NCBI GenBank assembly: GCA_039193385.1
Contig: JBCCWR010000044.1
Coordinates: 1-16,779, forward strand
Length of the DNA: 16,779 bases
Direction: 5' to 3'
Origin: JBCCWR01 sp039193385
Lineage (GTDB): Bacteria > Verrucomicrobiota > Verrucomicrobiia > Methylacidiphilales > JBCCWR01
Positions within the stretch are counted from its first letter, which is position 1. Each line of letters opens with the position of its first letter. A program made the position numbers and the translations under genes. This document shows positions 7,649 through 15,428 of this stretch, in pieces. The notes beneath the pieces were generated by a model. That model made no database searches, was not told the DNA's origin, and saw nothing but the letters and a program-made list of their open reading frames with translations.

Positions 7649-8962
7649 TTATAGCAAAGATTTGAGTAATTTCATGGTCCAGTCCAATTCCTCAAGGTTC
7701 ATAGAAATAGAAGGCGTTAATGAAATAGTTTCTCCTGTCACACCTCCTCCAAGTAAAATAGCGCCTTCTTTCAGCCCTTGCTCGATAATGCCTGCTACTC
7801 GTTGACCCGGAGATTGTCCATTTTTATCACCTAACTCTATACCCCAGAGCAGCCCCCTTCCACGCACTTCCACTATACCATCCACCTGTTTTAATGTCTC
7901 AAGCGCTTCGCTTAGTCGCTTCCCACACAGTTTGACTTCGTGCTGAATAGAATCCTTCATCCAATGCTTCACACTTGCCACCGACATGGCACAGCCTAAA
8001 GGATTTCCTAAAAATGTGCTCGTATGTAAGGCTTCACCCGTGGACTCAGGCCAACTATCCATAACATGACTTTTGGCGATACATGCAGAAATGGGATAGC
8101 CCCCACTCATCGCTTTGCCTAAGCAAATAATGTCTGGAACCACTTTTTCTGCTTCGCAAGCAAAGCAATAATCCGTGCGCCAAAACCCTGTGTAAATCTC
8201 ATCAAGTATTAAAAGAACATCACATTCATCACAAATTGTTCTCAAGCATTGTAGAAAACCTTCTGGAGGAAAGATCTCTCCCGCCCTACCCTGGATGGGT
8301 TCAACAAGGATTGCTCCAATCTCCTGCTCACGAATCATTTTTAAAATTCTCTGTGAAAGTTCAGTGCGCCATTGACCCTCTAATTTCAGACCTGCTTGAG
8401 GAAAAGGAACAAACTGTGTTATATCCGCAAGCTGACTTTGAAATGGCCTGCGGAATTCATTTCGACCTGTGACTGTCACTGCACCATAACCCAGTCCGTG
8501 ATAGCTATTTTCAAAGGCAATGATTCCAGGCTTACCTGTTGCGAGATAAGCTGTTTTTAGAGCCGCTTCCACAGCTTCAAAACCCGAATTACCCAATAGG
8601 ACTTTACCTTGGCCCGCATTCCACCGCTCAAACGTCACCTGAGAAAGCAATGAACAGAGCTCTGCCTTTTGCGCACTGGGATGAACATCTCCCATGGCAT
8701 GAAACAATTCCCTGGACTGACCCTGTATAACCTCGACTAGCCAATCTGGATTAAAGCCTGCCGTGGCCACACCAAACCCGCTGGTCCAATCAAGAAAACA
8801 GTTTCCATCGACATCCCAGACATTAGCACCTTGTGACTTTTTCCAAAAAACAGGGAAATTATGAGAAACATAAGTGACGTTGCGAGACTCGACTTCCTTT
8901 AATCTGGAGGCAAGCTCACGTGACTCGGGCCCTGGCACAGCCGTAATAATCTCGGGAAGCAT
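7649..8962 (-). CDS. Class III PLP-dependent aminotransferase (GabT/ArgD-like), substrate unknown
   Basis: A 437-aa fold-type I class III aminotransferase. It shows the VWDVDGNCFLDWTSGFGV segment (48-65), GNSGFEAVEAALK (124-136), SYHGLGYGA (153-161), EPIQGRAGE (221-229), LDEIYTGFWRTD (253-264, PLP-binding Asp254) and LGKAMSGGYP with Schiff-base Lys283. Length is normal for 4-aminobutyrate, acetylornithine or related omega-aminotransferases. The residue after TGF is Trp261 instead of the frequent Gly, and Asp264 replaces the following Gly, so the active-site rim differs from typical GabT/ArgD/BioA. It is clearly distinct from the bioA at the left edge. It is the first gene of a possible - strand operon leading to the PATAN/Roadblock genes. 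Its divergent neighbour starts 133 bp away. No strong SD is seen (ATAGGC, about 12 bases from the ATG). The substrate cannot be assigned. Confidence 0.87.
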   Translation of the reverse strand: MLPEIITAVPGPESRELASRLKEVESRNVTYVSHNFPVFWKKSQGANVWDVDGNCFLDWTSGFGVATAGFNPDWLVEVIQGQSRELFHAMGDVHPSAQKAELCSLLSQVTFERWNAGQGKVLLGNSGFEAVEAALKTAYLATGKPGIIAFENSYHGLGYGAVTVTGRNEFRRPFQSQLADITQFVPFPQAGLKLEGQWRTELSQRILKMIREQEIGAILVEPIQGRAGEIFPPEGFLQCLRTICDECDVLLILDEIYTGFWRTDYCFACEAEKVVPDIICLGKAMSGGYPISACIAKSHVMDSWPESTGEALHTSTFLGNPLGCAMSVASVKHWMKDSIQHEVKLCGKRLSEALETLKQVDGIVEVRGRGLLWGIELGDKNGQSPGQRVAGIIEQGLKEGAILLGGGVTGETISLTPSISMNLEELDWTMKLLKSLL

Positions 8963-9020
8963 GGCTAGACTTTGCCTATCATCTTAGTTAAAGAAAAGTT
9001 TGTATGTTCTCACATGAGCT

Positions 9021-9049
9021 TTGACTCTAGAGCTGATACCTTATATAAC
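9021..9049 (+). promoter_or_regulatory. Predicted sigma70-type promoter for the coiled-coil gene
   Basis: TTGACT at 9021-9026 and TATAAC at 9044-9049, separated by 17 bases, each one base off the sigma70 consensus hexamers. Transcription would start near 9056, about 40 bases before the first ATG of the membrane coiled-coil gene. It lies in the 133-bp divergent region shared with the aminotransferase. I saw no equally good promoter pointing toward the aminotransferase. Confidence 0.65.
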
Positions 9050-9095
9050 ATCCCTAAATAAATTCCCGCTGGAATGAAATTTAGCACTGTAGTCA

Positions 9096-9767
9096 ATGCG
9101 AAAACAACAACAGGAAATGGATTTCAACTTTATAACGGCGGGAACTCGACCCCGGTCATTAAGAAAGCAAAACGCCTTTTCCAGTGATAAACCCAAGCAT
9201 AAAAAGGCTGAAACAGTCGCCAAGACAGTCAGCTTTCCCAGTGACGCAGAAAGTAATAAGGAGACCAAATATATGCCTAATAACGTAATTCACACCCCTA
9301 TTGACGGCAGAAAAAATATTGAACGGCAAAAGCGTGAGCAACGCACGGTCAACCAATTGCTTAGCGGTGTCTCACTCATTATCATTATTTCTGTCTTAAT
9401 GATAGGTTCTCTTGCTACAGCCGGGGGATACGTCATTTATCAGACATTTCAAGATCAAAGCGTGACCATAGCAGATTTGGAAAATAACACAAAAGTTCGC
9501 ATGGCCGCGCTGGAAGAACGTTTACTGGCTAAGGATAGAGAATTAGAGTTGGCATTTGCCAATGCCAATCGACGCATCACAGACCTCAATACAACTTTTG
9601 AAGAATACCGTGCAGCTATGGTTAATGACATGAAAAACTTACGCAACCAGAACCAGAGCCTGGAAAGAAAGCTAGCCACCTACCAGCAACGTCTTGATGA
9701 ACAAAATGATCTTATCTCTCAGTATCAAGCTGCCAACCGGGATCGCCGCTTTTTCTTCTTTAGATGA
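9096..9767 (+). CDS. Single-pass membrane coiled-coil protein, function unknown
   Basis: Unrecognised 223-aa protein. Residues 1-88 are charged and low in structure, with many Lys/Arg/Gln. Residues about 91-116 (SLIIIISVLMIGSLATAGGY and flanks) form one clear transmembrane helix. Residues about 122-212 are heptad-like and rich in Leu, Glu, Arg and Asn, so a coiled coil is likely, and the end is RRFFFFR. The topology is probably cytoplasmic N terminus with the coiled coil outside the inner membrane, by the positive-inside rule (KREQR before the helix). The start is uncertain: ATG 9096 fits the promoter at 9021 with a short leader, ATG 9117 has AGGA very close, and ATG 9273 has a strong SD (AAGGAG, 9258-9263) and would give 164 aa that keep the membrane helix. 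The stop overlaps the next gene by ATGA. A structural or cell-envelope role is plausible but not shown. Confidence 0.72.
   Translation: MRKQQQEMDFNFITAGTRPRSLRKQNAFSSDKPKHKKAETVAKTVSFPSDAESNKETKYMPNNVIHTPIDGRKNIERQKREQRTVNQLLSGVSLIIIISVLMIGSLATAGGYVIYQTFQDQSVTIADLENNTKVRMAALEERLLAKDRELELAFANANRRITDLNTTFEEYRAAMVNDMKNLRNQNQSLERKLATYQQRLDEQNDLISQYQAANRDRRFFFFR
9258..9263 (+). promoter_or_regulatory. Strong internal Shine-Dalgarno before ATG 9273
   Basis: AAGGAG ends nine bases before the in-frame ATG at 9273 inside the coiled-coil gene. It is the best SD in the window, where most genes have none, so it may mark the true start or a second start giving a shorter isoform. The alternative is chance, since it is also a Lys-Glu codon pair (AAG GAG). 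Confidence 0.45.
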
Positions 9768-10291
9768 GCATAGTAGAACTTAAAAGACTCTTTTCCGAAT
9801 GGCGCATTCGCCTCAAGCGGGTGCAGGAAGTCGTTCAGCCTCCAGTGTGGAATGTCAATGACTGGAATCATTTCGCTAGAGCTCTTTTCAGCATCATACG
9901 TAAATACGGTAATACATGGACGCATGAAGAGACCACCTACTGGGATATCCGTTGGGATCTCGAAAACAGCGCTCAACTTATCTGCCAGGTTGAAGAAAAT
10001 ACTGCAGGCAAACGCTCACTGGTAGTCGCGCAACAGGGAGGTTTTGCTCAAGGGTCTGATAACTACACCTGGTTTTATTCTGAGTTTAATGAGGAAGGAA
10101 CCTTTATTGGGGATCCTTACTGGGTTGATGGAAACTGGAAAGACGCACTGGCCATGATGTTGCTTCCCCAGCAAATGGCGGCAGGTTTCTATCTTCAAGG
10201 AACCGGCACCGAAGGCTGGAAACAAAATCTCTTAACCCAAAGCAACGAAATCCAGAAAGAATGGTCCTCTAACCAGGAACAAGCAGCCTAA
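9764..10291 (+). CDS. Hypothetical tryptophan-rich soluble protein
   Basis: Unrecognised 175-aa protein without signal peptide or membrane helix. It is rich in aromatic residues, especially Trp (WRIRLKR, VWNVNDWNHF, TWTHEETTYWDIRWDLE, YTWFYSEF, DPYWVDGNWKDALAMM). The N-terminal 25 residues are basic and helical, and the middle looks like alternating strands. The ATG overlaps the coiled-coil gene's stop by ATGA, so the two are coupled and likely act together. It ends in a four-base CTAA overlap with the convergent DUF1189-like gene. No SD is present, consistent with coupling. I cannot propose a biochemical function; a soluble partner of the membrane coiled-coil protein is the simplest reading. 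Confidence 0.7.
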   Translation: MSIVELKRLFSEWRIRLKRVQEVVQPPVWNVNDWNHFARALFSIIRKYGNTWTHEETTYWDIRWDLENSAQLICQVEENTAGKRSLVVAQQGGFAQGSDNYTWFYSEFNEEGTFIGDPYWVDGNWKDALAMMLLPQQMAAGFYLQGTGTEGWKQNLLTQSNEIQKEWSSNQEQAA

Positions 10292-11121
10292 TTTTCTCTA
10301 TCACCCTCCTTGGGGACATTGTCCTGAGGAGATTTGTTGGCGACTTGATTAATAGCAAATACAAGGTACCCCCCTGTCAGCAGTAATATAAAAAATTGAG
10401 CGGCGGGATGTGTTACCTCATAGAAACTCAATAGTGTATCAAGTAAAAATGAGGGGGTGCATGCGATCATCGTTAAACGAACTGCAGATAGGGCATTCAG
10501 TTTAATACGGTGAACTTTTATGATGGTGAATGTTCCTAGTGAGAAGATGAGAACTTGTAATAAACGGTAACCAGAGAGAATGAAGAAGTGTATAAACCCG
10601 GCCATAATGGCAAAGGGCAATTCCATTTTACTCATGTATTCATACCAGAAGTCACGATCCAATCTTGCATCTCCAGAATGAACAAACTGAACGGTTTCAT
10701 CGATGGAACCTATGTCAGGTATTTCAAATTTAAAGCGATAGGAGCTACTTCCAATAAAGGCCAGATCCGCTCCTGCAAGATCTTCTGGAATATCAATGAC
10801 AGAGGTATCAACAACTAGGATGAGTTTTTTTTCACCTTCAACTTGGCCGAAAATCTCAAAGCGCTTGGTTTCTTCTGTTTTGGCAATGCCGCCCTGAACA
10901 TCAATCACAGGCATTTGTTCAATGAGCTCGGGAGCACGTTGTTCGATAAACGGCAGGATAATACGTTCATGAAAGAGCATACTCGCGAGAATAGAGGAAA
11001 AGAATGTCACAGCTAAAAGAGTGGCCAAACCTATACCCCGCCAGTGCTCGACGACATCCCGATATAAGGCGCGTGAGTAAAATGACATCCAGAAGGGATG
11101 GTAAAAATCAAATTGCTTCAT
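10288..11121 (-). CDS. DUF1189-like multi-pass membrane protein
   Basis: A 277-aa integral membrane protein. One membrane helix lies near 29-50 (GIGLATLLAVTFFSSILASM). A soluble domain at about 55-160 is rich in strands (VIDVQGGIA, KLILVVDTSVIDIPED, ADLAFIGSSSYRF), followed by roughly four C-terminal helices: about 168-183, 187-205, 212-235 and 241-260. The order helix, extracytoplasmic strand domain with a VVDTS-type segment, then a cluster of helices resembles DUF1189 proteins, whose function is not established. Assignment is by overall pattern, not a diagnostic motif. It is downstream of the sirtuin gene by 91 bp in the same direction and has no SD. Its stop overlaps the convergent hypothetical gene (CTAA). 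Confidence 0.72.
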   Translation of the reverse strand: MKQFDFYHPFWMSFYSRALYRDVVEHWRGIGLATLLAVTFFSSILASMLFHERIILPFIEQRAPELIEQMPVIDVQGGIAKTEETKRFEIFGQVEGEKKLILVVDTSVIDIPEDLAGADLAFIGSSSYRFKFEIPDIGSIDETVQFVHSGDARLDRDFWYEYMSKMELPFAIMAGFIHFFILSGYRLLQVLIFSLGTFTIIKVHRIKLNALSAVRLTMIACTPSFLLDTLLSFYEVTHPAAQFFILLLTGGYLVFAINQVANKSPQDNVPKEGDREN

Positions 11122-11212
11122 GAGAAAGTGAGGAAAGGGTAAGCCTCAACGAAAGTTACTTTTTTTCAATATTTTTCATGTTCCATTCAAAGAGAGTTCA
11201 ATTCCTATTTAT

Positions 11213-12001
11213 TTAGACTTTCTTCTGGGCTATTTTCCAAATCTTATCCAAAGCTTCGGCGGCACCAGCTTCGATGCGATATTGCACAACGTCAGAAAGA
11301 TCCGTTCGTGCAGGATTAATCTCAACCGTTGGTATGCCTGCCTTCCCAGCCATGAACACAGGTTGGGCAATATAAGGAAAGACCCCCGTGGTTCCGACCA
11401 CAAAGACCATATCCCTTTTCTCATTAAAGATAATTTGGTTCAACTTTTGTAAGGCATGGTCTGGCAATGTTTCTCCAAATAGCACGACGTCAGGTCGAAT
11501 CAATCCATCACATTCAGGACAAACAGGAGGCAACTCCTTAGGCTGACCCGTGTAATCATTAATCCAGTCTTTGGCTGTGCCACGCAATCCACATTTCAAA
11601 CAAAACAACTCTGAAGCTCGTCCATGAATTTCAATGAGGTTTTTTGTGCCCGCCTGTTTATGAAAACCGTCTATATTCTGTGTCAGTACCCATGTCTCCG
11701 GTTTTAGATTTTCAATTTCTGCCATGACTTCATGGGAACGATTAAAGCTTCGGCCTCGACAAGCAGAGGCTATTTGCCATAGATACTTCCAGGCCACCTC
11801 TGGTTTATTGCGCAACATGGAACCACTCAATGCTTCTTCAATGGCGTAACCCTCATCCGTATCTTTACCATTATAAAGTCCACCCACGCCACGGTAGGTT
11901 GGAAGACCAGAATCAGCCGAGACGCCGGCACCCGTTATAAAAAGAATTCTTTCGGCTCTTTGCAGACAACGGGCAACATCATTGTAGACAGCATCCAACA
12001 T
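11213..12001 (-). CDS. Sir2-family NAD-dependent protein deacylase (sirtuin)
   Basis: A 262-aa bacterial sirtuin that removes acyl groups from lysines using NAD and yields nicotinamide and O-acyl-ADP-ribose. The NAD-binding motif is GAGVSADSGLPTYRG (24-38), with TQNIDGFH at 107-114, catalytic His126 in EIHGRAS, and a zinc ribbon with Cys134/Cys137 and Cys161/Cys164. RPDVVLFGE (169-177), GTTGVFPY (203-210) and VEINPA (226-231) follow. The Tyr/Arg pair that marks class III desuccinylases (CobB/SIRT5) is not evident in the segment after the first motif, so acetyl-lysine is the likelier substrate; this is an inference. The gene starts 13 bp after the IMPDH stop with no SD, implying readthrough or coupling. 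All catalytic and zinc residues are present. Confidence 0.94.
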   Translation of the reverse strand: MLDAVYNDVARCLQRAERILFITGAGVSADSGLPTYRGVGGLYNGKDTDEGYAIEEALSGSMLRNKPEVAWKYLWQIASACRGRSFNRSHEVMAEIENLKPETWVLTQNIDGFHKQAGTKNLIEIHGRASELFCLKCGLRGTAKDWINDYTGQPKELPPVCPECDGLIRPDVVLFGETLPDHALQKLNQIIFNEKRDMVFVVGTTGVFPYIAQPVFMAGKAGIPTVEINPARTDLSDVVQYRIEAGAAEALDKIWKIAQKKV

Positions 12002-12014
12002 GCAAAGTTAAAGA

Positions 12015-13580
12015 TTACTCCATCTCATCTTTACTCGTTTTTACTTCGACAACATCATGGGGAGAAGCTTCTTTTAGCCCTGCATTCGTCACTCGTATAT
12101 AAAGCGCACGTTCTTTCATGCAGGGAAGATCTTTCGCTCCCAGATATCCCATACCACTCTGAATACCTCCGACGAGTTGACGCAGGGTTTTTTCCAAAGA
12201 TCCTGAAATTTCTTTAAGCGCCTCGATACCCTCCGCAGTCACTTTAGCGCTATTGTCTTTTTTATCATGCCCATAACGTGCTGCGGATCCCGCTTTCATG
12301 GCTGCCAGACTACCCATGCCCCGGTATTGCTTATATAATTTACCATTAATTTCAAGGATGCGTCCGGGCGCTTCCGGACATGATGCCAATAACCCTCCAC
12401 ACATCACCGCATCCGCCAAAGTCAATGCCTTAACCATATCTCCAGATTTCGTAATGCCTCCGTCTGCAATAATGCTAACGCCCTTCTTAGCAGCTTCACG
12501 CGATGCAACATACAGAGCAGTCAATTGAGGAACACCAACCCCTGCCACAATACGTGTTGTGCAGATAGAACCCGGACCTTGACCCACTTTAATAGCATCC
12601 GCCCCTGCCTCAGCAAGAAATGTTACCCCTTCACCTGTTGTTACATTGCCTGCAATGATGGTTAGGTCTTTAAATTCCTGCCTCAATAGCTTAACGGCAT
12701 CCCCCACCCCTTGAGAAAAACCATGCGCTGTTGAAACAGCCACCGCGTCCAATCCTTCATTCACCAATGCTGATACATGCCCAACGATGCGGTCACGATC
12801 AAGCTGGCCAGTAGCTGTGCGGGCCGCAGAAATAGCTGCACCACAAACCAAACGAAATTTTGCGTCGCGCGCAGGTTTCACGCTGGCAGCAGCTTCTTGA
12901 GCAATACGCTCAACATCCGATAAAGTAAACAAACCGCGAAGGACATCTTCATTATCCACCACCAAAAGTTTATGGATGCCCATATTTTCATTAAAAAACT
13001 CATCTGCAGCCTGGATGGGGTTTTCACCTAGCTGCTCTTCAAGAATTGTAGCCACATCTTGACGAGGCATCATGGCTTCATGAACCTGTTTGTTTGCATA
13101 GCGTTCACGAACCACACGCCCAGGCAAGAGACCCAGTAATTTTCCATTGGCGCCTACTACAGGAAACGTGCGGAACTCAAATTGCTTTTGCTCACACAGC
13201 TCAAGGACATCACTTATACTCTGATTTGGAGCAACTTTAATGGGCTCCTGGATCAAACCATGAATATGATTTTTAACACGAGCCACTTCTTTGATCTGAG
13301 TTTTTTCACTCATATTATAATGAATGATTCCCAAACCACCATTATGCGCCATACCAATGGCCATCTTGGATTCTGTCACAGTATCCATATCTGCTGATAC
13401 CACAGGAATGTGAAGCCGTAATCTTTCAGAAAGCGATACATCTAGCTTAGTATCTTTGGGAAGAATTTCGGAATAGCGCGTCGCTAAGGAAACATCATCA
13501 TAAGTCAGACCAAGGCGAGCATAAGATTGGAAGAATTCTTCTGCCGGCAGATAAAAAATAGGGTCAACCACACTGTCCAT
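12015..13580 (-). CDS. guaB: Inosine-5'-monophosphate dehydrogenase, variant
   Basis: A 521-aa IMPDH, which oxidises IMP to XMP with NAD in guanine nucleotide synthesis. It has a TIM barrel with a two-CBS insertion at about 105-225 (PIKVAPNQSISDVLELC; KLLVVDNEDVLRGLFTLSD). The catalytic loop is GPGSICTTR with Cys340, then ADGGITKSGD (372-381) and YRGMGS (419-424). The flap Arg435-Tyr436 dyad supports IMPDH over GMP reductase, as does EGIEA. Odd points: the Asp of the usual D-x-A/S-H-G motif is Ser283 (AVSTAHG), the phosphate-site GS is GG (MCGGLLAS, 393-400), and SADMDTVTE has Asp64 where Ala or Pro is usual. These could mark a clade variant or altered cofactor handling. It follows the dihydrouridine synthase gene by 55 bp. 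The ATG has no clear SD. Confidence 0.93.
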   Translation of the reverse strand: MDSVVDPIFYLPAEEFFQSYARLGLTYDDVSLATRYSEILPKDTKLDVSLSERLRLHIPVVSADMDTVTESKMAIGMAHNGGLGIIHYNMSEKTQIKEVARVKNHIHGLIQEPIKVAPNQSISDVLELCEQKQFEFRTFPVVGANGKLLGLLPGRVVRERYANKQVHEAMMPRQDVATILEEQLGENPIQAADEFFNENMGIHKLLVVDNEDVLRGLFTLSDVERIAQEAAASVKPARDAKFRLVCGAAISAARTATGQLDRDRIVGHVSALVNEGLDAVAVSTAHGFSQGVGDAVKLLRQEFKDLTIIAGNVTTGEGVTFLAEAGADAIKVGQGPGSICTTRIVAGVGVPQLTALYVASREAAKKGVSIIADGGITKSGDMVKALTLADAVMCGGLLASCPEAPGRILEINGKLYKQYRGMGSLAAMKAGSAARYGHDKKDNSAKVTAEGIEALKEISGSLEKTLRQLVGGIQSGMGYLGAKDLPCMKERALYIRVTNAGLKEASPHDVVEVKTSKDEME

Positions 13581-13635
13581 AATATGGTCTACTCGTTCAA
13601 TGCTTTGAAGACAAGTCCAAATGATTTTTGAAAAA

Positions 13636-14730
13636 TTAAGCTATAACTGAAACAGGTCGTTTGTGACAATCCGTCCGAGGATTGCCCGGGTTTATCAAAG
13701 CACCCCCTTTAACCTCAGGATCGAACACATCATCGTAATCGAGCCACGCTTTACAAATTCTAAAAAAGTCTGCCTGTGTTTGGGCTCGTCGGATTTGCTT
13801 GAGAAATTCATCATTTTCCGAAAGTCCCTGCGCAATGAAGGTCATGTATTTTTTCATTTTTGCTACTTGTAGTTTCTCGGGCAAGCCTTCAGGGCGTGTC
13901 TCATCATACAAAAGATGAATGTATTCGTATAGATCCTGAAGCGTGGGACGTGTCAACACTTCCCCCTTATCATATAATTCATCAATCTGCCGCCAAATCC
14001 AGGGATTGCGAATACAGCCACGCCCGATCATAAGGCCAGATGCGCCTGTTTCCTCAGCTACACGTTTGGCAATAGCTGCAGATAAAATATTGCCATTAGC
14101 AATGACTGGACATTGGAGAGATTTCACCGCTTGAGCAATACGATCGTAGTGAACCTGTGAACGGTACATTTCCTGAACAGTACGACCATGAACCGTCAAG
14201 GCGGCGATTGGGTAGCTGGCAAAAATTTTTAATAATTGATCAAACTCTTCCTCTGCATAAAAACCGATACGCGTCTTGACCGTAAAGGGTTTTTGCGTGA
14301 TTTCTTTACTGAGTAAATCAAGAACCTTATGTATTTTTTCTAAATCACGCAACATGCCTCCCCCACTATTCTTTTTACAGACGATGGGAGCCGGACAACC
14401 GAGATTTAGATCAATGCCTAAAACATCTTCATTTTCTAAAAACAGCCCTGTGCGAACAAGCGAAGATAAATCCTGTCCAATCATTTGCGCAAGTGCTGGA
14501 CGGCCCGTAGGATTTTCTCGAATACATCTCAATATATGCTTTTCAGGTGTAGAGTTTGGATGAACACGAAAATACTCCGTAAAATAAATATCTGGTCCGC
14601 CATATCGACTCATAACGCGCCAGAAAGGCAAGTCTGTGACATCCTGCATGGGTGCGAGCACCAATACAGGTCTATATTCAGGAATTAATGAGAGTATCTT
14701 TGGGGATGTCTCAGACATTCTGAGCACCAT
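13636..14730 (-). CDS. tRNA-dihydrouridine synthase family protein
   Basis: FMN-dependent Dus enzyme that reduces uridines in tRNA to dihydrouridine. With ATG 14730 it is 364 aa. Motifs (this numbering): LAPMQDVTDLPF (25-36, FMN entry), NLGCPAPIVCKKNSGGGML with catalytic Cys112, VKTRIG (Lys152), LTVHGRTVQEMY with His181, VIANGNI (about 209-215) and GLMIGRGCIRNPW (phosphate-binding loop). The C-terminal helical domain extends to about 330, followed by a basic tail ending in NPRTDCHKRPVSVIA. It is nearest to DusB/DusC-like enzymes, but the subgroup and target uridine cannot be fixed. The frame extends to a TTG at 14766, directly after the lipoprotein stop; ATG 14730 or 14718 is more likely by homology of the start region. 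No SD supports any of them. Confidence 0.92.
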   Translation of the reverse strand: MVLRMSETSPKILSLIPEYRPVLVLAPMQDVTDLPFWRVMSRYGGPDIYFTEYFRVHPNSTPEKHILRCIRENPTGRPALAQMIGQDLSSLVRTGLFLENEDVLGIDLNLGCPAPIVCKKNSGGGMLRDLEKIHKVLDLLSKEITQKPFTVKTRIGFYAEEEFDQLLKIFASYPIAALTVHGRTVQEMYRSQVHYDRIAQAVKSLQCPVIANGNILSAAIAKRVAEETGASGLMIGRGCIRNPWIWRQIDELYDKGEVLTRPTLQDLYEYIHLLYDETRPEGLPEKLQVAKMKKYMTFIAQGLSENDEFLKQIRRAQTQADFFRICKAWLDYDDVFDPEVKGGALINPGNPRTDCHKRPVSVIA

Positions 14731-14766
14731 AGCAGTTTCAAAACGATGAGCAAGTGGTGCTGACAA

Positions 14767-15339
14767 CTAAAGCAGCTTATCGATTTGTCGAATCATCTGC
14801 TTGGCAGCAAATTTAGTCTGATCAGGACTACGGTAAGAAAGAGAACGTAGTTTATTTTTAACACTTCTCAGTTCTGTCCTAGGCGGTGGAGTATAGAAGT
14901 CAGATTCTTTATGGTAATGTGAAAGAGCTATAATTGAGGGAGCGTGTAATAACTGCTCGAGTGTTGCCTGATATTGTGCCTCTTGTTCTCTGTTAAGACG
15001 CTTTGTTTTCATCATCCTAACTTTTACTCGTAGCACACGAACCGTTTGAATGAGATCTTCCATGGCTAGAGTAGCCTTCTCGTCATATTTTTTACCGGCA
15101 AAGTTTCCACTGCCAAAGCTAAATATGCTACTGCTGTAGATATTAGCTATAGCTTCAAGATTGACGCTGGCGTCATCAAACTTTCTTTTATTAATATTTT
15201 TTTCAAATTCCGAAACCTGTTGAAATGCGGTTAAAGCATTTTTCAATCCCTTATGAGGATCATCTTCCACAGTTTCTGCACACCCAGCTATAAAAATTCC
15301 CAGAACTGCAAAGCTTGAAAGACTAAATATACGTTTCAT
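14767..15339 (-). CDS. Putative lipoprotein, function unknown
   Basis: A 190-aa protein with a lipoprotein signal peptide: MKR, a hydrophobic stretch (IFSLSSFAVLGIFIAGC) and a lipobox IAGC with the modifiable Cys at residue 20. The mature part begins AETVEDDP and is helical and basic, with several Lys/Arg-rich stretches (RVKVRMMKTKRLNREQE) and a C-terminal RQIDKLL. It is probably anchored in a membrane facing the periplasm. Start choice: AAGG (15351-15348) lies eight bases before ATG 15339 and five before ATG 15342; the outer ATG at 15354 would put this SD inside the gene. No named family is recognised. The stop codon abuts the frame of the dihydrouridine synthase gene, so they may be cotranscribed, though no functional link is obvious. 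Confidence 0.75.
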   Translation of the reverse strand: MKRIFSLSSFAVLGIFIAGCAETVEDDPHKGLKNALTAFQQVSEFEKNINKRKFDDASVNLEAIANIYSSSIFSFGSGNFAGKKYDEKATLAMEDLIQTVRVLRVKVRMMKTKRLNREQEAQYQATLEQLLHAPSIIALSHYHKESDFYTPPPRTELRSVKNKLRSLSYRSPDQTKFAAKQMIRQIDKLL

Positions 15340-15347
15340 CATTAATA

Positions 15348-15351
15348 CCTT
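15348..15351 (-). promoter_or_regulatory. Ribosome binding site deciding the lipoprotein start
   Basis: AAGG on the minus strand, eight bases upstream of ATG 15339. It favours a start giving a classical MKRIFS signal peptide over the longer frame beginning at 15354. It is one of the few recognisable SD sequences in the window. Confidence 0.5.
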
Positions 15352-15428
15352 CATGAACAGATTTATAATTTAGACTATCGCCCAGGCAGTTATTAACATG
15401 AGAAGAAAATTACAGTTATGTAACATTT

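Noticed and set aside
8236..8472. + strand open frame inside the aminotransferase
   Set aside because: It lies antisense to conserved aminotransferase motifs and has no recognisable protein features.
11122..11212. Inverted repeat near ATTCAAAGAGAGTTCAAT as a terminator after the sirtuin gene
   Set aside because: The two TTCAA units are direct, not inverted, so no stem forms.
12015..13580. GMP reductase instead of IMP dehydrogenase, because of the GG in place of GS
   Set aside because: The flap Arg-Tyr dyad, EGIEA and the full CBS-containing length fit IMPDH; GMP reductases lack the Arg-Tyr dyad.
15340..15354. Longer start of the lipoprotein gene at 15354
   Set aside because: It places the only good SD (AAGG) inside the gene; the ATG at 15339 gives a classical MKR signal peptide at proper spacing.
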